Assembly (NCBI GenBank): GCA_027486585.1
Contig: JAIXOU010000055.1
Location: 62,001 to 126,000, forward strand
Source: Verrucomicrobiaceae bacterium
GTDB taxonomy: Bacteria > Verrucomicrobiota > Verrucomicrobiia > Verrucomicrobiales > Verrucomicrobiaceae
Length of the DNA: 64,000 nt
Reading direction: 5' to 3'
Shown here: positions 28,284-37,422 of the stretch, in pieces
Position numbering within the stretch: the stretch's first letter is position 1
How the letters are laid out: each line of letters begins with the position of its first letter
Position numbers and translations under genes: made by a program
The notes under the pieces: model-generated
Seen by the model: the letters and a program-made list of their open reading frames with translations, nothing else
Told to the model about the DNA's origin: nothing
Database searches by the model: none

Positions 28284-29090
28284 ATGAAAACAATTCTATC
28301 TCTACTCATTGCATTCATGGTTGTCTCGGTCGAGGCGAAGGAAGCTCTGGTCAAAATCACGCTTGGCAAGACCAGTGCTCCTGCCATGACAGCGTTAAAG
28401 CCAGGGGGGCGATTCACCACCAGTTCAAAGAGCCGCTCTGAGGTTTCCCTGGATAATGGACTCATCCGAACGGGCTCAAATACCAGCATACTTCTGCAAT
28501 CTCGGGACATGATCAGTCTGGAGAAGGGCCTGACACTTGTAGCCTCCAAACCAAGTTTTTTCCGTCGTCGTATCCAGGTGCAGACCCCGAGTCACCAACT
28601 TAGCGTCAAAGGCACCGCACAGATTTATTATAGCCCAGGCAATGCCATTCGTGTCGTCGTGATTGAAGGGAGTATGACGATTTCTTTGAATTCTTTGAGT
28701 CGCGAAAAAGTGACCTTAAAGGCAGGCCAAGTTTTGCTGATCAATCCGACAGATGCGGAGCTGCCCGAGCCGCTGGAGATTGATCTCAACCGCCTCGTTG
28801 CCTCAGCTGGGTTGCTTGCGGATCAGTTCCAGCCTTTACCCACTCAAGATCTCATCTCTGACGCGGGCCGTCACCAGGCAGAACAGATGGCGGAGTTTGA
28901 TGACAACAGCGCCGACGATGAAGGTGAGGATGATGCTGATGAATCTGATGAAGATTTTGAAATGGACGAGTTTGACGATCCTTCAGACATTGACGCTCGA
29001 AATGAAGAGCTTCTCCATGCGGCTGCTGCCGATGCTATTGACGATCTTGATGGCGATGGTGACCCTGATGATGGGCTTTTTAATCCGTGA
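28284..29090 (+). CDS. Secreted FecR-domain protein with acidic, calcium-motif tail
   Basis: A 268-residue exported protein (signal MKTILSLLIAFMVVSVEA). Residues about 25-160 form a FecR beta-helix-like domain (NGLIRTGSNTSILLQ, SHQLSVKGTAQIYY, VVVIEGSMTISL, VTLKAGQVLLI). The classic FecR inner-membrane helix is absent, so this is a periplasmic stand-alone FecR domain, not a sigma regulator. The tail from about 200 is highly acidic and ends with DLDGDGDPDDG, a calcium-binding dockerin/thrombospondin-3-like loop. It is four bases after the barrel gene. A surface-adhesion or cell-wall-associated role is possible; no function is proven. Confidence 0.78.
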   Translation: MKTILSLLIAFMVVSVEAKEALVKITLGKTSAPAMTALKPGGRFTTSSKSRSEVSLDNGLIRTGSNTSILLQSRDMISLEKGLTLVASKPSFFRRRIQVQTPSHQLSVKGTAQIYYSPGNAIRVVVIEGSMTISLNSLSREKVTLKAGQVLLINPTDAELPEPLEIDLNRLVASAGLLADQFQPLPTQDLISDAGRHQAEQMAEFDDNSADDEGEDDADESDEDFEMDEFDDPSDIDARNEELLHAAAADAIDDLDGDGDPDDGLFNP

Positions 29091-29098
29091 TGGGCTCG

Positions 29099-31516
29099 TT
29101 AATTTTTAATCAGCGCCTCTGCCGTGCGTTTCCAATCCTGAAGTTCTGCTGTCATCTCGAGGCTACTCATACAGCGAATGGATTCATGTGCCTGTTCCTT
29201 GGCTTCCTTGATTGAATTGGATTTAAACAAAGCTGCCGCTAATCGCAAATGAACGGCAGCTTGTTCCTTCGCTTGGTTTGGTCGGATAAGATCGAGTGCT
29301 TGGCGATAAGATGAAATGGCTTCCGTTAAGGCTCCCATGGCTTCCTGGCATACACCGAGTTGTAGCTGAGCTGTGGCATGTTGTTTCTGCCAATTTAAAT
29401 TGAGTGGGTCAAGTGCAGCCAAATGAGTGAAGGCTTCTGCTTGCAACTTAGCATGAGAGAGTGCCTCATTTGGTGCGCATACCTTTGCTAATTTTCCATG
29501 AAGGATGGCCACTGCAGCTTTCACTGTGTTGCTTTTTTGAGAGTTTTTAAGATGGCTCAAGGCAAGCTCATAATGCTGCTTAGCTGCTTGTGAATCGCCC
29601 AAATATTCTTCAGTGGCACCAAGCTTTTCATCCATGACAGCTCGTCTCTTCGACAGCACCTCGGTCTTTGCATTAATCCCAAGAAGTAGATCGCGACCTT
29701 GAATGAAATGGCTTTTGGCAACTGCATAATCAGCTCGTTGTCGAGCTAAGTCGCCGAGTCTTTCGTGAGGTAGCGCGGCATCGACTTGCCAGTGGTTGGA
29801 AGGATCAGTGGGCAGTGCGCGCAGCCGATCAAAGACACCCTGCATTTCTTCAAACTTAGTGCGCGCACTAACCATGTTTCCCAGGACTTCGTCGGCACTG
29901 CCGACACGCTCAAGTCCCAATGCTAAATCGTGCAAACGTTGCGCGTCCTTAGGTTGCTGCGCAGCGCGTTGCTGAAGGATATGTAGAGATTGTATAAAGC
30001 TTGTCTTCGCCTCATTAACTCGGCCTTCAGCTAGGAGTAAGCTGCCACGGCTCTGAAACATGACAGCGCGATTTCGCTGTTGATCGTCATTGTCGGCAGA
30101 AGCTGGGACGGATTGGAAATACGTCTCTGCACTGCGCGAAATAGGCTCCAGTAAAGAGAGGCGACCGATGGGCTCCAAGTCATCTCTGAGATCAAACAAG
30201 ATATCATTGAGCAGACGTTCGGCTGTCGCTCTTGCCACATCGGCAGTCTGACGCGATTCGACTGCATGGTTTCGCTCCTGTTCGGCTAGTTGCTTGGCTT
30301 TGATGGCTGTCTCACGGGCTAAAGTCGCCTCCTTTTCTCGTGCGACGGCGAGCAGCAGATTGGCATCAGCCCGCTCATGCTCGGCAGCCTCCCGGCGCAG
30401 CGCTTCTCTTTCCCTCATGAGCGCAGTTGTCACTCCGATTAAGCCGACGCAGAGACTGGTCGCAACCAGGCTGCCTGAAATAAAGGCCACACGATGCCGA
30501 CGCGCCCATTTTTGAAATCGATACAGGACAGTGGGTGGTCCAGCACTCACGGGTTCATTATTCAGACAGCGTCGTAGATCATCCGCAAAAGCAGAGGCGC
30601 TCTCGTAACGGCGCTCTGGATCTTTTTCCAACGCTCGCAAGATAATCCAATCCTGCTCGCCAGCTAGCTCGGGCACATGGGTGCTCGGTAGCGCAGGGTC
30701 GGCCTGTAAAATGTGGGCGGCGACTTGATCGAAACGGCCTGATTGAATCACTTCATCAGGCAGGGGCAGTTTGCCTGTGAGCAGTTCATACAAGATGACC
30801 CCGAGTGTGTAGATATCGGATCTTGTATCCAGCGCCTGCCTCCCACGCGTCGCCTGTTCAGGACTCATGTAGGGGTAGGTCGCGCTGGGAGCTTCACCGA
30901 TCTGGGTCTGGAAAAATGGATCACTCAGTGTCGAGTCGCTGGCGTCCAGAGCCTTGGCGATGCCAAAGTCGATGATTTTTGGCATGGCTCGTCCATCTTG
31001 TTGATACACCAGAATGTTGGAAGGCTTCAAATCTCGATGAAGAATGCCCTTCTGATGCGCATGATGCACGGCCTGACAAAGGGTCGTCATGAGCCGCAAT
31101 CGATCGGCACGATTCAGCTTATGAGTCTTGCAAAAAGTTGTCAGCGGTATGCCGGGGACCAGCTCCATGACAAAGTAGGGGCGCTCATCTGGCAGGGTCC
31201 CTGCGTCGAGCATGCAGGCAATGTTTGGATGACTCATCCGCGCCAGCGCTTGGCGTTCCATTTCAAAACGTGTAATCACCTCAGCGCTGTGATGCATTCC
31301 CGATTTGATGAGCTTTACTGCGACTTCGCGGCGCATCGGGTGTGTCTGCTCAGCTCGCCACACAATGCCCAGGCCGCCTTCACCTAGTTTTTCCAATAAG
31401 CGATACGGACCGATCTGATTCGGATCTTCATCCTGTTCTGCTAGTCCCAAGCCAAGGTCCAGCAGCGCACGCCCGTGGGCGCGCCATTGGCTGTTAGTGG
31501 AGGTTTGTGGCTGCAT
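29099..31516 (-). CDS. Membrane Ser/Thr protein kinase with periplasmic TPR region
   Basis: An 805-residue PknB-type kinase. The catalytic domain (about 35-310) has the Gly loop LGEGGLGIVW, VAVKLI, HRDLKPSN, DFG (IIDFGIAK) and the activation-segment YMSPEQA. One membrane helix follows at about 342-365 (ISGSLVATSLCVGLIG), then a charged coiled coil and a ~400-residue TPR array. The ECF sigma factor gene lies 39 bp upstream on the same strand. ECF-kinase pairs are recurrent in Planctomycetes and Verrucomicrobia, where the kinase is thought to control the sigma factor in place of an anti-sigma. Catalytic residues look intact. Confidence 0.93.
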   Translation of the reverse strand: MQPQTSTNSQWRAHGRALLDLGLGLAEQDEDPNQIGPYRLLEKLGEGGLGIVWRAEQTHPMRREVAVKLIKSGMHHSAEVITRFEMERQALARMSHPNIACMLDAGTLPDERPYFVMELVPGIPLTTFCKTHKLNRADRLRLMTTLCQAVHHAHQKGILHRDLKPSNILVYQQDGRAMPKIIDFGIAKALDASDSTLSDPFFQTQIGEAPSATYPYMSPEQATRGRQALDTRSDIYTLGVILYELLTGKLPLPDEVIQSGRFDQVAAHILQADPALPSTHVPELAGEQDWIILRALEKDPERRYESASAFADDLRRCLNNEPVSAGPPTVLYRFQKWARRHRVAFISGSLVATSLCVGLIGVTTALMREREALRREAAEHERADANLLLAVAREKEATLARETAIKAKQLAEQERNHAVESRQTADVARATAERLLNDILFDLRDDLEPIGRLSLLEPISRSAETYFQSVPASADNDDQQRNRAVMFQSRGSLLLAEGRVNEAKTSFIQSLHILQQRAAQQPKDAQRLHDLALGLERVGSADEVLGNMVSARTKFEEMQGVFDRLRALPTDPSNHWQVDAALPHERLGDLARQRADYAVAKSHFIQGRDLLLGINAKTEVLSKRRAVMDEKLGATEEYLGDSQAAKQHYELALSHLKNSQKSNTVKAAVAILHGKLAKVCAPNEALSHAKLQAEAFTHLAALDPLNLNWQKQHATAQLQLGVCQEAMGALTEAISSYRQALDLIRPNQAKEQAAVHLRLAAALFKSNSIKEAKEQAHESIRCMSSLEMTAELQDWKRTAEALIKN

Positions 31517-31555
31517 AAGATGTTTCTTCGGGCTTTTTTTGGCGGCCGTGACAGA

Positions 31556-32311
31556 CTATTGATCGGCCAAGGCAGATCTCAAGCATCGCAGTTCAGCATC
31601 CACTTGAGCCTCAGTCGGGTTTTCAAGCGTGTCGGCGATGATCTGCCGGAGGATCTCTTTGAAACGCAGACGCAACCTCCGCACCGTCTGCCGCATGGCT
31701 TCCACAGTCATGCCGGTGAACTGAGTCAGGCTCTCATAAGAAGTCAATTCACCTGCTCCGGTGATCAACGGGCTAAGTGCGGCAAACAAAGCGGCTTTGC
31801 CTGTCTGGCTGCATTCTCTTTCCAGCTGTGCCCCTGAGAGCTCAATGATTGAAAGTGCCCAGTCCCGCTCATAAGCGCTGGCATGATCCTGAGTCGACGT
31901 GGGTTCCTCAATGAATCGCCGTTCACCGTCCTCAAAGTCTAAAGACAAAATTTCCACACCGCCACCACGTTTCCCAGCCTGCGATTTATCCCATTCATCG
32001 GCCGTGAAGCGAGTGAATGCGGTCAGAAGATACGTTCTCATTCTGCCCTGCGATTGATCGGCCCCCGCAAGAAAATCGCCCCTCAAAATCTTGGCAAAAA
32101 AGCCTTGGGCTAAATCCTGCGCATTCTCTTGAGAATGGCCTTTGCGACGCGCAAAGACATAAAGCGGATACCAATAAGCACTGCACAGTTCTTCCAGTGC
32201 GCGCCGACCTTCGATCGATTCTGGATCTCCACGCAGGCGGCCTACACTCGTCCATCTCGTGAGGGGAAATGAGCCGCTTTTTTCAGCAGGATTGGAATCT
32301 TCTTCGATCAT
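31556..32311 (-). CDS. ECF-type RNA polymerase sigma factor
   Basis: A 251-residue sigma factor. Region 2 is recognisable (LCSAYWYPLYVFARRKGHS, ENAQDLAQGFFAKIL) and region 4 is the final helix-turn-helix (YESLTQFTGMTVEAMRQTVRRLR). It is longer than ordinary ECF factors because of a ~50-residue linker and a short N-terminal extension, as in kinase-linked ECF groups. Followed by the Ser/Thr kinase gene; no anti-sigma gene is present. It diverges from the trypsin-like protease gene, a plausible but unproven target. Confidence 0.92.
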   Translation of the reverse strand: MIEEDSNPAEKSGSFPLTRWTSVGRLRGDPESIEGRRALEELCSAYWYPLYVFARRKGHSQENAQDLAQGFFAKILRGDFLAGADQSQGRMRTYLLTAFTRFTADEWDKSQAGKRGGGVEILSLDFEDGERRFIEEPTSTQDHASAYERDWALSIIELSGAQLERECSQTGKAALFAALSPLITGAGELTSYESLTQFTGMTVEAMRQTVRRLRLRFKEILRQIIADTLENPTEAQVDAELRCLRSALADQ

Positions 32312-32453
32312 GTTTCCACAGCCTAGCCTGAGCCTGTTAGAAAAAAACTACGATTTGTTGTCACGCAGTTCAGAGGGGTTCCGAAGAAGACAGTTGAATG
32401 CGATTCACGGTCATCACGTCCGAGAACACATCTATTCATCAAAAAACAAAAAT

Positions 32454-34256
32454 ATGACAACGAGAATCTATGTCCTCTCCATCCTTGCCGCTGCCGGTCT
32501 GGCATCTGCGCAACAAACACGCATCGTCGGTGGTGGAGCCACGACTACGGGTGCTTACCCCTTCATGACAGCCCTCATCGAAAAAGGGGCCACTCCTGCC
32601 AGCGGCCAATTTTGTGGCGCGGCGCTCGTCGCTCCACAGTGGGTGCTGACGGCAGGTCACTGTCTAGAAGGTACGCCAGCTACTTCTTTAGAAGTCTGGA
32701 TCGGTGGGCGTAATCTCAACAATGCGGCTGAAGGCATCCGTGTTGGGGTGACTCAAGTCATCTCACACCCGAACTTTGGCGAGAATGCCCAGGGCGCCCT
32801 AGTTTATGATTTCTGCTTACTGAAACTTGCACGCGCTGTCACCGAGATCACCCCTTTGCCATTGATCGAAGCTGCGGCTCAGGTGGCCCCAGGCATCACC
32901 GCACGCGCTGTTGGCTGGGGTGCTACGGCAGAGGGCGGCTCAGGATCGACCTCTCTGTTACAGGTCGATCTACCTATTGTTTCATTGGCGATAGCAGGAC
33001 AAACCGTCTCTGGTCTTGGAGTCACGCACATTGCGGCAGGTCGAGCCTCTGGCGGTATCGATACCTGCCAAGGGGATAGCGGCGGTCCGCTGCTAGTGAA
33101 AAATGCAGGTGGCTCCTGGCTGCACGGCGGCACGGTTAGCTACGGCAATGGTTGCGCTCGGCCCGGTGAATACGGCATTTATGGGAATACCCTCGCCGTG
33201 AAGCCATGGATCCTCAGTTATATTGGCGGAGCTGTGACACCCATGGATGACCACTCGAACTCGACCGTGAATGCTAGCACCTTAGCTTTAGGCGGCAACC
33301 TGATTGGCAATCTAGAAGCTGGCGGTGATGTGGATGTCTTTAAAATCATGCTGACAGCAGCAGGCACACTGACCGTTAATTCAACGGGTGGCACGGATGT
33401 TATTGGTGCCATGCTCAGCAGCACTGGAGCCACATTGTCTAGCGACGACAGCGGCAATGGCGTTCCGAATTTTCGCCTCAATTTCACGGCAACCTCTGCT
33501 ACTACCTTGTTTGTCCGAGTCAGTGGGAAGACGGGTGCTACAGCTGGTGGTTACGGACTGAATGCTACCTTCAGCAGAAACGCGCCGACAGTGGGCGATA
33601 TTGATGTCCGCAGTGGCAGCACGGTCTTAGCCATGAACGGAGTCGTCAATTATGGCACACGCCCTTTGAATGGGGCTGCATTGAACAAAACCATTACCCT
33701 CGCCAATACTGGTAAAGCCGCACTGGTCATTAATGGAGTCAGCGTCAATGGCAGTGATTTCAAGATCGTTACCCAACCTGCAAGTAACATCGCAGCCGGC
33801 AAAACAACGGGTTTTAGCGTATCATTCAAACCAACCAGCGCAGGTGCCAAGCAGGCTACACTTACCATCACCAGCAATGACCCTGATGAAAATCCCTTCA
33901 CCGTTATCCTCACTGGCAGTGGTCAAGGTGCAGGAGATGATCATGGAAACAGCACAGCCGCGGCCACAATGGTTGCTATTCCAAGCACCACAGCAGGTGT
34001 CATCAATAGCGGCACGGATCTGGACTTCTTCAAAATCACGCTCACCAGCTCACGCACGCTGAACCTTAAAAGTAGAGGAAGTGTCGATACTTACGCTACT
34101 CTCTATGATGCTGGCGGCAACATCCTCACAGAAGCCGACGACGATGTAGATGCTAACTTCGCTATCCGCGAAAGCCTCCCTGCCGGCACCTATTATCTCT
34201 CCGTTGAAGGTTACTCTACTGCTGATCTAGGAGCTTATACACTGAGTCTCCAATAA
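32454..34256 (+). CDS. Secreted trypsin-like serine protease with PPC and ASH domains
   Basis: A 600-residue exported protein. The signal peptide ends at ASAQ, and TRIVGG follows at once, so the mature S1 domain carries the trypsin-type activated N-terminus without a pro-region. Catalytic triad: TAGHC (His about 66), VYDFCLLKL (Asp about 118), GDSGGP (Ser about 209). Beyond the protease (to ~255) come a PPC domain (GDVDVFKIMLTAAGTLTV), an ASH/choice-of-anchor-like domain (VNYGTRPLNG ... ITSNDPDENPF) and a second PPC domain (TDLDFFKITLTS). The start at 32454 gives the signal peptide; upstream codons overlap the divergent sigma gene. A terminator follows. Extracellular protein degradation is inferred. 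Confidence 0.93.
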   Translation: MTTRIYVLSILAAAGLASAQQTRIVGGGATTTGAYPFMTALIEKGATPASGQFCGAALVAPQWVLTAGHCLEGTPATSLEVWIGGRNLNNAAEGIRVGVTQVISHPNFGENAQGALVYDFCLLKLARAVTEITPLPLIEAAAQVAPGITARAVGWGATAEGGSGSTSLLQVDLPIVSLAIAGQTVSGLGVTHIAAGRASGGIDTCQGDSGGPLLVKNAGGSWLHGGTVSYGNGCARPGEYGIYGNTLAVKPWILSYIGGAVTPMDDHSNSTVNASTLALGGNLIGNLEAGGDVDVFKIMLTAAGTLTVNSTGGTDVIGAMLSSTGATLSSDDSGNGVPNFRLNFTATSATTLFVRVSGKTGATAGGYGLNATFSRNAPTVGDIDVRSGSTVLAMNGVVNYGTRPLNGAALNKTITLANTGKAALVINGVSVNGSDFKIVTQPASNIAAGKTTGFSVSFKPTSAGAKQATLTITSNDPDENPFTVILTGSGQGAGDDHGNSTAAATMVAIPSTTAGVINSGTDLDFFKITLTSSRTLNLKSRGSVDTYATLYDAGGNILTEADDDVDANFAIRESLPAGTYYLSVEGYSTADLGAYTLSLQ

Positions 34257-34269
34257 TTGTAAACGAAGC

Positions 34270-34297
34270 GGGCAGCGCTACCCGCGCTGCCCTTTTT
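34270..34297 (+). terminator. Intrinsic terminator after the trypsin-like protease
   Basis: Nine-base-pair GC stem GGGCAGCGC (34270-34278) with GCGCTGCCC (34284-34292), 5-nt loop, then TTTTT. Confidence 0.92.
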
Positions 34298-34318
34298 GAT
34301 TCAAATCATTTCCTTTTA

Positions 34319-34993
34319 ATGATCATGAAAACCTTTCTCACTATTTCTGCCATTGTCGCTCTTGGCTCTTTGACTGCGATCTATAGACCTACCTCAAAAC
34401 CAGTCCAAGTGACCAAGTCTAAAGTGCCCCATGTAGCAGCCCAAACCCAGCCAGACGCTACGGCGACCCCAAGCGCTGAGATCGTAGCAGAATCACCCAG
34501 CCTTGGTGAGCTTTCGGCCTCATGGAATCAAGCGCAGACTCTCGAGCAGCTTGATCCCGTCGCCCAAGCCTTGGCGGAAATGAACACCCCAGAATCGGTG
34601 GAAAAATTGCTGACCGGTATCGAACACATAAAAGAATGGCCTGTGCGTGCAGCTCTGGCCAAAAACCTTCGCGCTGTCTCGAATCCTGAAACCCTGCAAG
34701 TTCTACTACCTGCGTTGCTGAATAACTATGGTCGAGGCAATACAATCCTCAATGAGATCAGCGACACCATCGCCCGTTTAGCCCAACCTGAAACGGTCGA
34801 AGATCTCGCCGCTCTTCATTGGCAGGCCTCGGTGCAAGCTGGCCAAGGCCATAAAGTTCTCCGAACAGTCGCTAGTATCCGCAACCCCATCGCTGCCCGT
34901 GGCCTCATGAAAGTCGCCAACTTCTCAGAAAGTCCCGCTCTGGTTGCTGCTGCTCAGGAGGCGCTCAAAGTCATAGATCAACCGCTGAATTAA
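34319..34993 (+). CDS. Exported HEAT-like repeat protein, unknown function
   Basis: A 224-residue protein (219-222 if a later Met is used). The N-terminus (MIMKTFLTISAIVALGSLTAIY) is a signal peptide or membrane anchor. A Thr/Pro-rich linker leads to helical repeats of about 35 residues (LAEMNTPESVEKLLTG, LRAVSNPETLQVLLPALL, VASIRNPIAARGLMKVA) resembling HEAT or armadillo repeats. No catalytic motif. It follows a strong terminator and so is transcribed separately. Confidence 0.65.
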   Translation: MIMKTFLTISAIVALGSLTAIYRPTSKPVQVTKSKVPHVAAQTQPDATATPSAEIVAESPSLGELSASWNQAQTLEQLDPVAQALAEMNTPESVEKLLTGIEHIKEWPVRAALAKNLRAVSNPETLQVLLPALLNNYGRGNTILNEISDTIARLAQPETVEDLAALHWQASVQAGQGHKVLRTVASIRNPIAARGLMKVANFSESPALVAAAQEALKVIDQPLN

Positions 34994-35144
34994 AATCATA
35001 TCGAGGTAATGAAAGGCACCCTCCTACCATAAGTCTGTCTTGCAGCTTCAAGAGGCGGATTTGTGAGATAGGAGCACATTCCAAAAACCCACGGATAACT
35101 TTGCGATGAGAGGCCGTTTATCTCCTCCTGATAAATTCACACTC

Positions 35145-36500
35145 ATGAACTCTCGACTTTTTGCCGCTCTCTTTTTTGGAACAACCACCTTCACTAGCAT
35201 TGCACAACCTGCAGCTTCCGCCGGGCTTGGCTTAAAAGATGGCGACCGTATCATTTGGATCGGGGACTCGATCACTCATCAATGCCAATACACCCAATAT
35301 GTGGAAGATTTCTTTTACACTCGCTATCCGAAGATGCGCCTGCATTTCCGCAATGCGGGTGTGAGTGGTGATGTGGCTGCCGATGCATTGAATCGATTTG
35401 ATGATGACATCGCCAGCTTTAAGCCAACCGTGGCTACCGTGCTTCTGGGCATGAATGACGGACGTTATCAGGACTTCACCCCCGAAATTTTTCAAACCTA
35501 TGCTCGCGATATGACGACACTTCTAGACAAACTAGATGCTTTGAAAGTTCGCGTATTTCTCATGAGTCCGACGATGTTTGATCATCAAGCCTTTGAACAA
35601 ATGGTGGCTAAGGATCCAGCTCGTGGAAAAAACAAAAAGCCCGACAATTACAATGCGGTTCTCGCCTACTTCGGTAAATGGGGGCAGGAGCAGGCTCGGA
35701 AGCGCGGTTATGGCTTCATTGATCTTTATGGGCCGCTGAACAAATTGACGACGGAAGGACGTCGTAAAGATCCCAATTTCACACTCATTGCCGATGCGAT
35801 TCATCCTGCCGGTGATGGCCAATTTATCATGGCCTACTCCATGATTGAGGCCTTTGAAGAACCTGGATCTGTTTGGAGCTTGCTTGCCACCCCGAATGCT
35901 GGTGCTTGGAAAGCCACGGCTAGTCCTGGAAGCCTCGGCAACGTTACTGGTGGCGAAATGGGTAAATCTGTCTCCCTCACCCTCCTGCCTAAATGCCTTC
36001 CTTGGGTTCCTGTGGAAGATGCTAAAATTGGAGCCACACTGACGGCTTCCGGTCATCGCAAAAGCAATGAAGCCCTCACGGTTGTCGGTCTACAAGCAGG
36101 TCGCTACGACGTGCTTGAAAACGGTCAGCTTGTGGGCACCTGGGATCATATTCAGCTGGGTAAAAAAGTGGAACTTCAGAGTGACCCTGAATCCCTCACC
36201 CTTCAACAAGCTCAGCGTGTGATTGAGCTGAATAAGAAGCGCAACGACGAGGCTATCCGTCCACTACGCAATCTTTATGGCAAACGGAAAGGCGCCCTGC
36301 GTAAAGGAGATAAGGTCGCCTTTGATGCCTGGTGGAATGGAGCGGGCAAAGCCGAGGAGGCGGTCCTCCTTAAAAAGGCAGCTGAAATCGAAGATGAGAT
36401 CTACAAAGTGAATCAGCCTGCAGAAATCAAAATCGAAGTGAAGCCTGCGGCGAAGCGGGCTCCCGCAAAGGCTCAAACACCAGTTAAAAAAGCAGCCTAA
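35145..36500 (+). CDS. Secreted SGNH/GDSL-family esterase
   Basis: A 451-residue exported hydrolase. The chosen ATG gives a signal peptide (MNSRLFAALFFGTTTFTSIAQP). SGNH blocks are complete: IWIGDSITHQ (Ser), NAGVSGD (Gly), LLGMND (Asn), and DAIHPAGDGQ (Asp and His). The catalytic domain ends near residue 245; the C-terminal ~200 residues contain a beta domain and a Lys-rich coiled tail (KRAPAKAQTPVKKAA). Sugar-ester deacetylation (as in rhamnogalacturonan acetylesterases) is the common role. An in-frame ATG at 35106 is possible but adds unconserved residues. Confidence 0.88.
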   Translation: MNSRLFAALFFGTTTFTSIAQPAASAGLGLKDGDRIIWIGDSITHQCQYTQYVEDFFYTRYPKMRLHFRNAGVSGDVAADALNRFDDDIASFKPTVATVLLGMNDGRYQDFTPEIFQTYARDMTTLLDKLDALKVRVFLMSPTMFDHQAFEQMVAKDPARGKNKKPDNYNAVLAYFGKWGQEQARKRGYGFIDLYGPLNKLTTEGRRKDPNFTLIADAIHPAGDGQFIMAYSMIEAFEEPGSVWSLLATPNAGAWKATASPGSLGNVTGGEMGKSVSLTLLPKCLPWVPVEDAKIGATLTASGHRKSNEALTVVGLQAGRYDVLENGQLVGTWDHIQLGKKVELQSDPESLTLQQAQRVIELNKKRNDEAIRPLRNLYGKRKGALRKGDKVAFDAWWNGAGKAEEAVLLKKAAEIEDEIYKVNQPAEIKIEVKPAAKRAPAKAQTPVKKAA

Positions 36501-36511
36501 TTGAGTCCCGA

Positions 36512-36550
36512 CAAAAAGCTGCGCCATGAATGCTAAGCCTTGGCGCAGCT
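36512..36550 (-). terminator. Intrinsic terminator of the ParA-like gene (minus strand)
   Basis: A perfect 10-bp inverted repeat AGCTGCGCCA/TGGCGCAGCT with a 14-nt loop; on the minus strand it is followed by TTTTTGTC, and it starts ten bases after the ParA-like stop. On the plus strand no T-run follows, so it does not serve the SGNH gene. Confidence 0.75.
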
Positions 36551-36559
36551 AGACTGTGA

Positions 36560-37255
36560 TCAGACACCAACAGAGTGCATCTGCTCGTAAGCATTGCTCA
36601 GCCAGACTTTTACACGCTGGCGTTCCAAGATGCTAAGTCCTGAATCGTCTGATTCGGTGCGGTTTTTAGCGGCCCAGAAGCTGGTGCTGCAGGCGTCAAT
36701 CTTATTGACCGCAGTATCATGCAGTTTGCGCAGGTTCACGATTTTGGCATGAAGGCTGTTGGCGCGTTCTTTTTCACCAGATTTGTCAAAGATCTCAAAG
36801 GACTCGCCGCGCAGTTGGTTCAGCACGATGACATAGTTCAGACGTGAAGCGAAACGATCAAAAAGCTTTTTGAGTAGATCGACCGAGTCCTTACCTGAGT
36901 CCATGACGTGCCAGTATTTGATGGCGATTCCCTGTTCGCCAGCCATCTCCAAGACGCCTGACTCATCCATCCATTTCACGAGAGAATCGTGTGTTTGCGC
37001 AGCAAGATCCACGAGTACACGTTTGTCCATGCTCTCAAGAGCGGATTCTACAATGGCGTCCATGCTAGCATACTGGTCAACGATCACTGGCGACGCAAAA
37101 TCGGTGTAGAAACGCAGCAGGGAGCCATGGGAGCGATCGGTGTCAAATCCCTCAAACGGGAGTGAATGATCAATCAAATACTGAGCTACGACTCGCGCGA
37201 CGACAGATTTGCCGACTCCGCCTTTTTCTCCGCCAATGAAGTGAATAGTAGCCAT
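36560..37255 (-). CDS. ParA/MinD-type P-loop ATPase (MobD-like)
   Basis: A 231-residue ATPase with the deviant Walker A GEKGGVGKSVVA near the N-terminus, a GFDTDRSHGSLLRFY switch region and VLVDLAAQTHDSL as Walker B/switch II. The later half (MDSGKDSVDLLKKLFDRF, YVIVLNQLRGE) follows ParA-like proteins of the MobD/accessory type, which lack a ParB partner. No parB, parS-like cluster or plasmid gene is nearby, so a role in subcellular placement of some other cargo is more likely than chromosome segregation (inference). Confidence 0.82.
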   Translation of the reverse strand: MATIHFIGGEKGGVGKSVVARVVAQYLIDHSLPFEGFDTDRSHGSLLRFYTDFASPVIVDQYASMDAIVESALESMDKRVLVDLAAQTHDSLVKWMDESGVLEMAGEQGIAIKYWHVMDSGKDSVDLLKKLFDRFASRLNYVIVLNQLRGESFEIFDKSGEKERANSLHAKIVNLRKLHDTAVNKIDACSTSFWAAKNRTESDDSGLSILERQRVKVWLSNAYEQMHSVGV

Positions 37256-37422
37256 ATTAAGCGATGAATTTGGAGTGAAGGGTTGGCGAAAATGAGGCCG
37301 AGATTACGGCTTGAGAAAAGAAGATGATCATGATGGGGACGACATCTGATGCATGAATCGTGCCGTCTGCTAATCTTTCATTGTGTTGAAGTCGCTTAAC
37401 TTATGCGGCAGATGTGGAGTGA

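Noticed and set aside
28284-29090. FecR-type anti-sigma regulator
   Set aside because: It has a signal peptide but no inner-membrane helix or N-terminal cytosolic domain, and no sigma gene is adjacent on that strand.
36560-37255. Plasmid or chromosome partition locus
   Set aside because: Only a ParA-like ATPase; no ParB gene or parS-like repeats around it.
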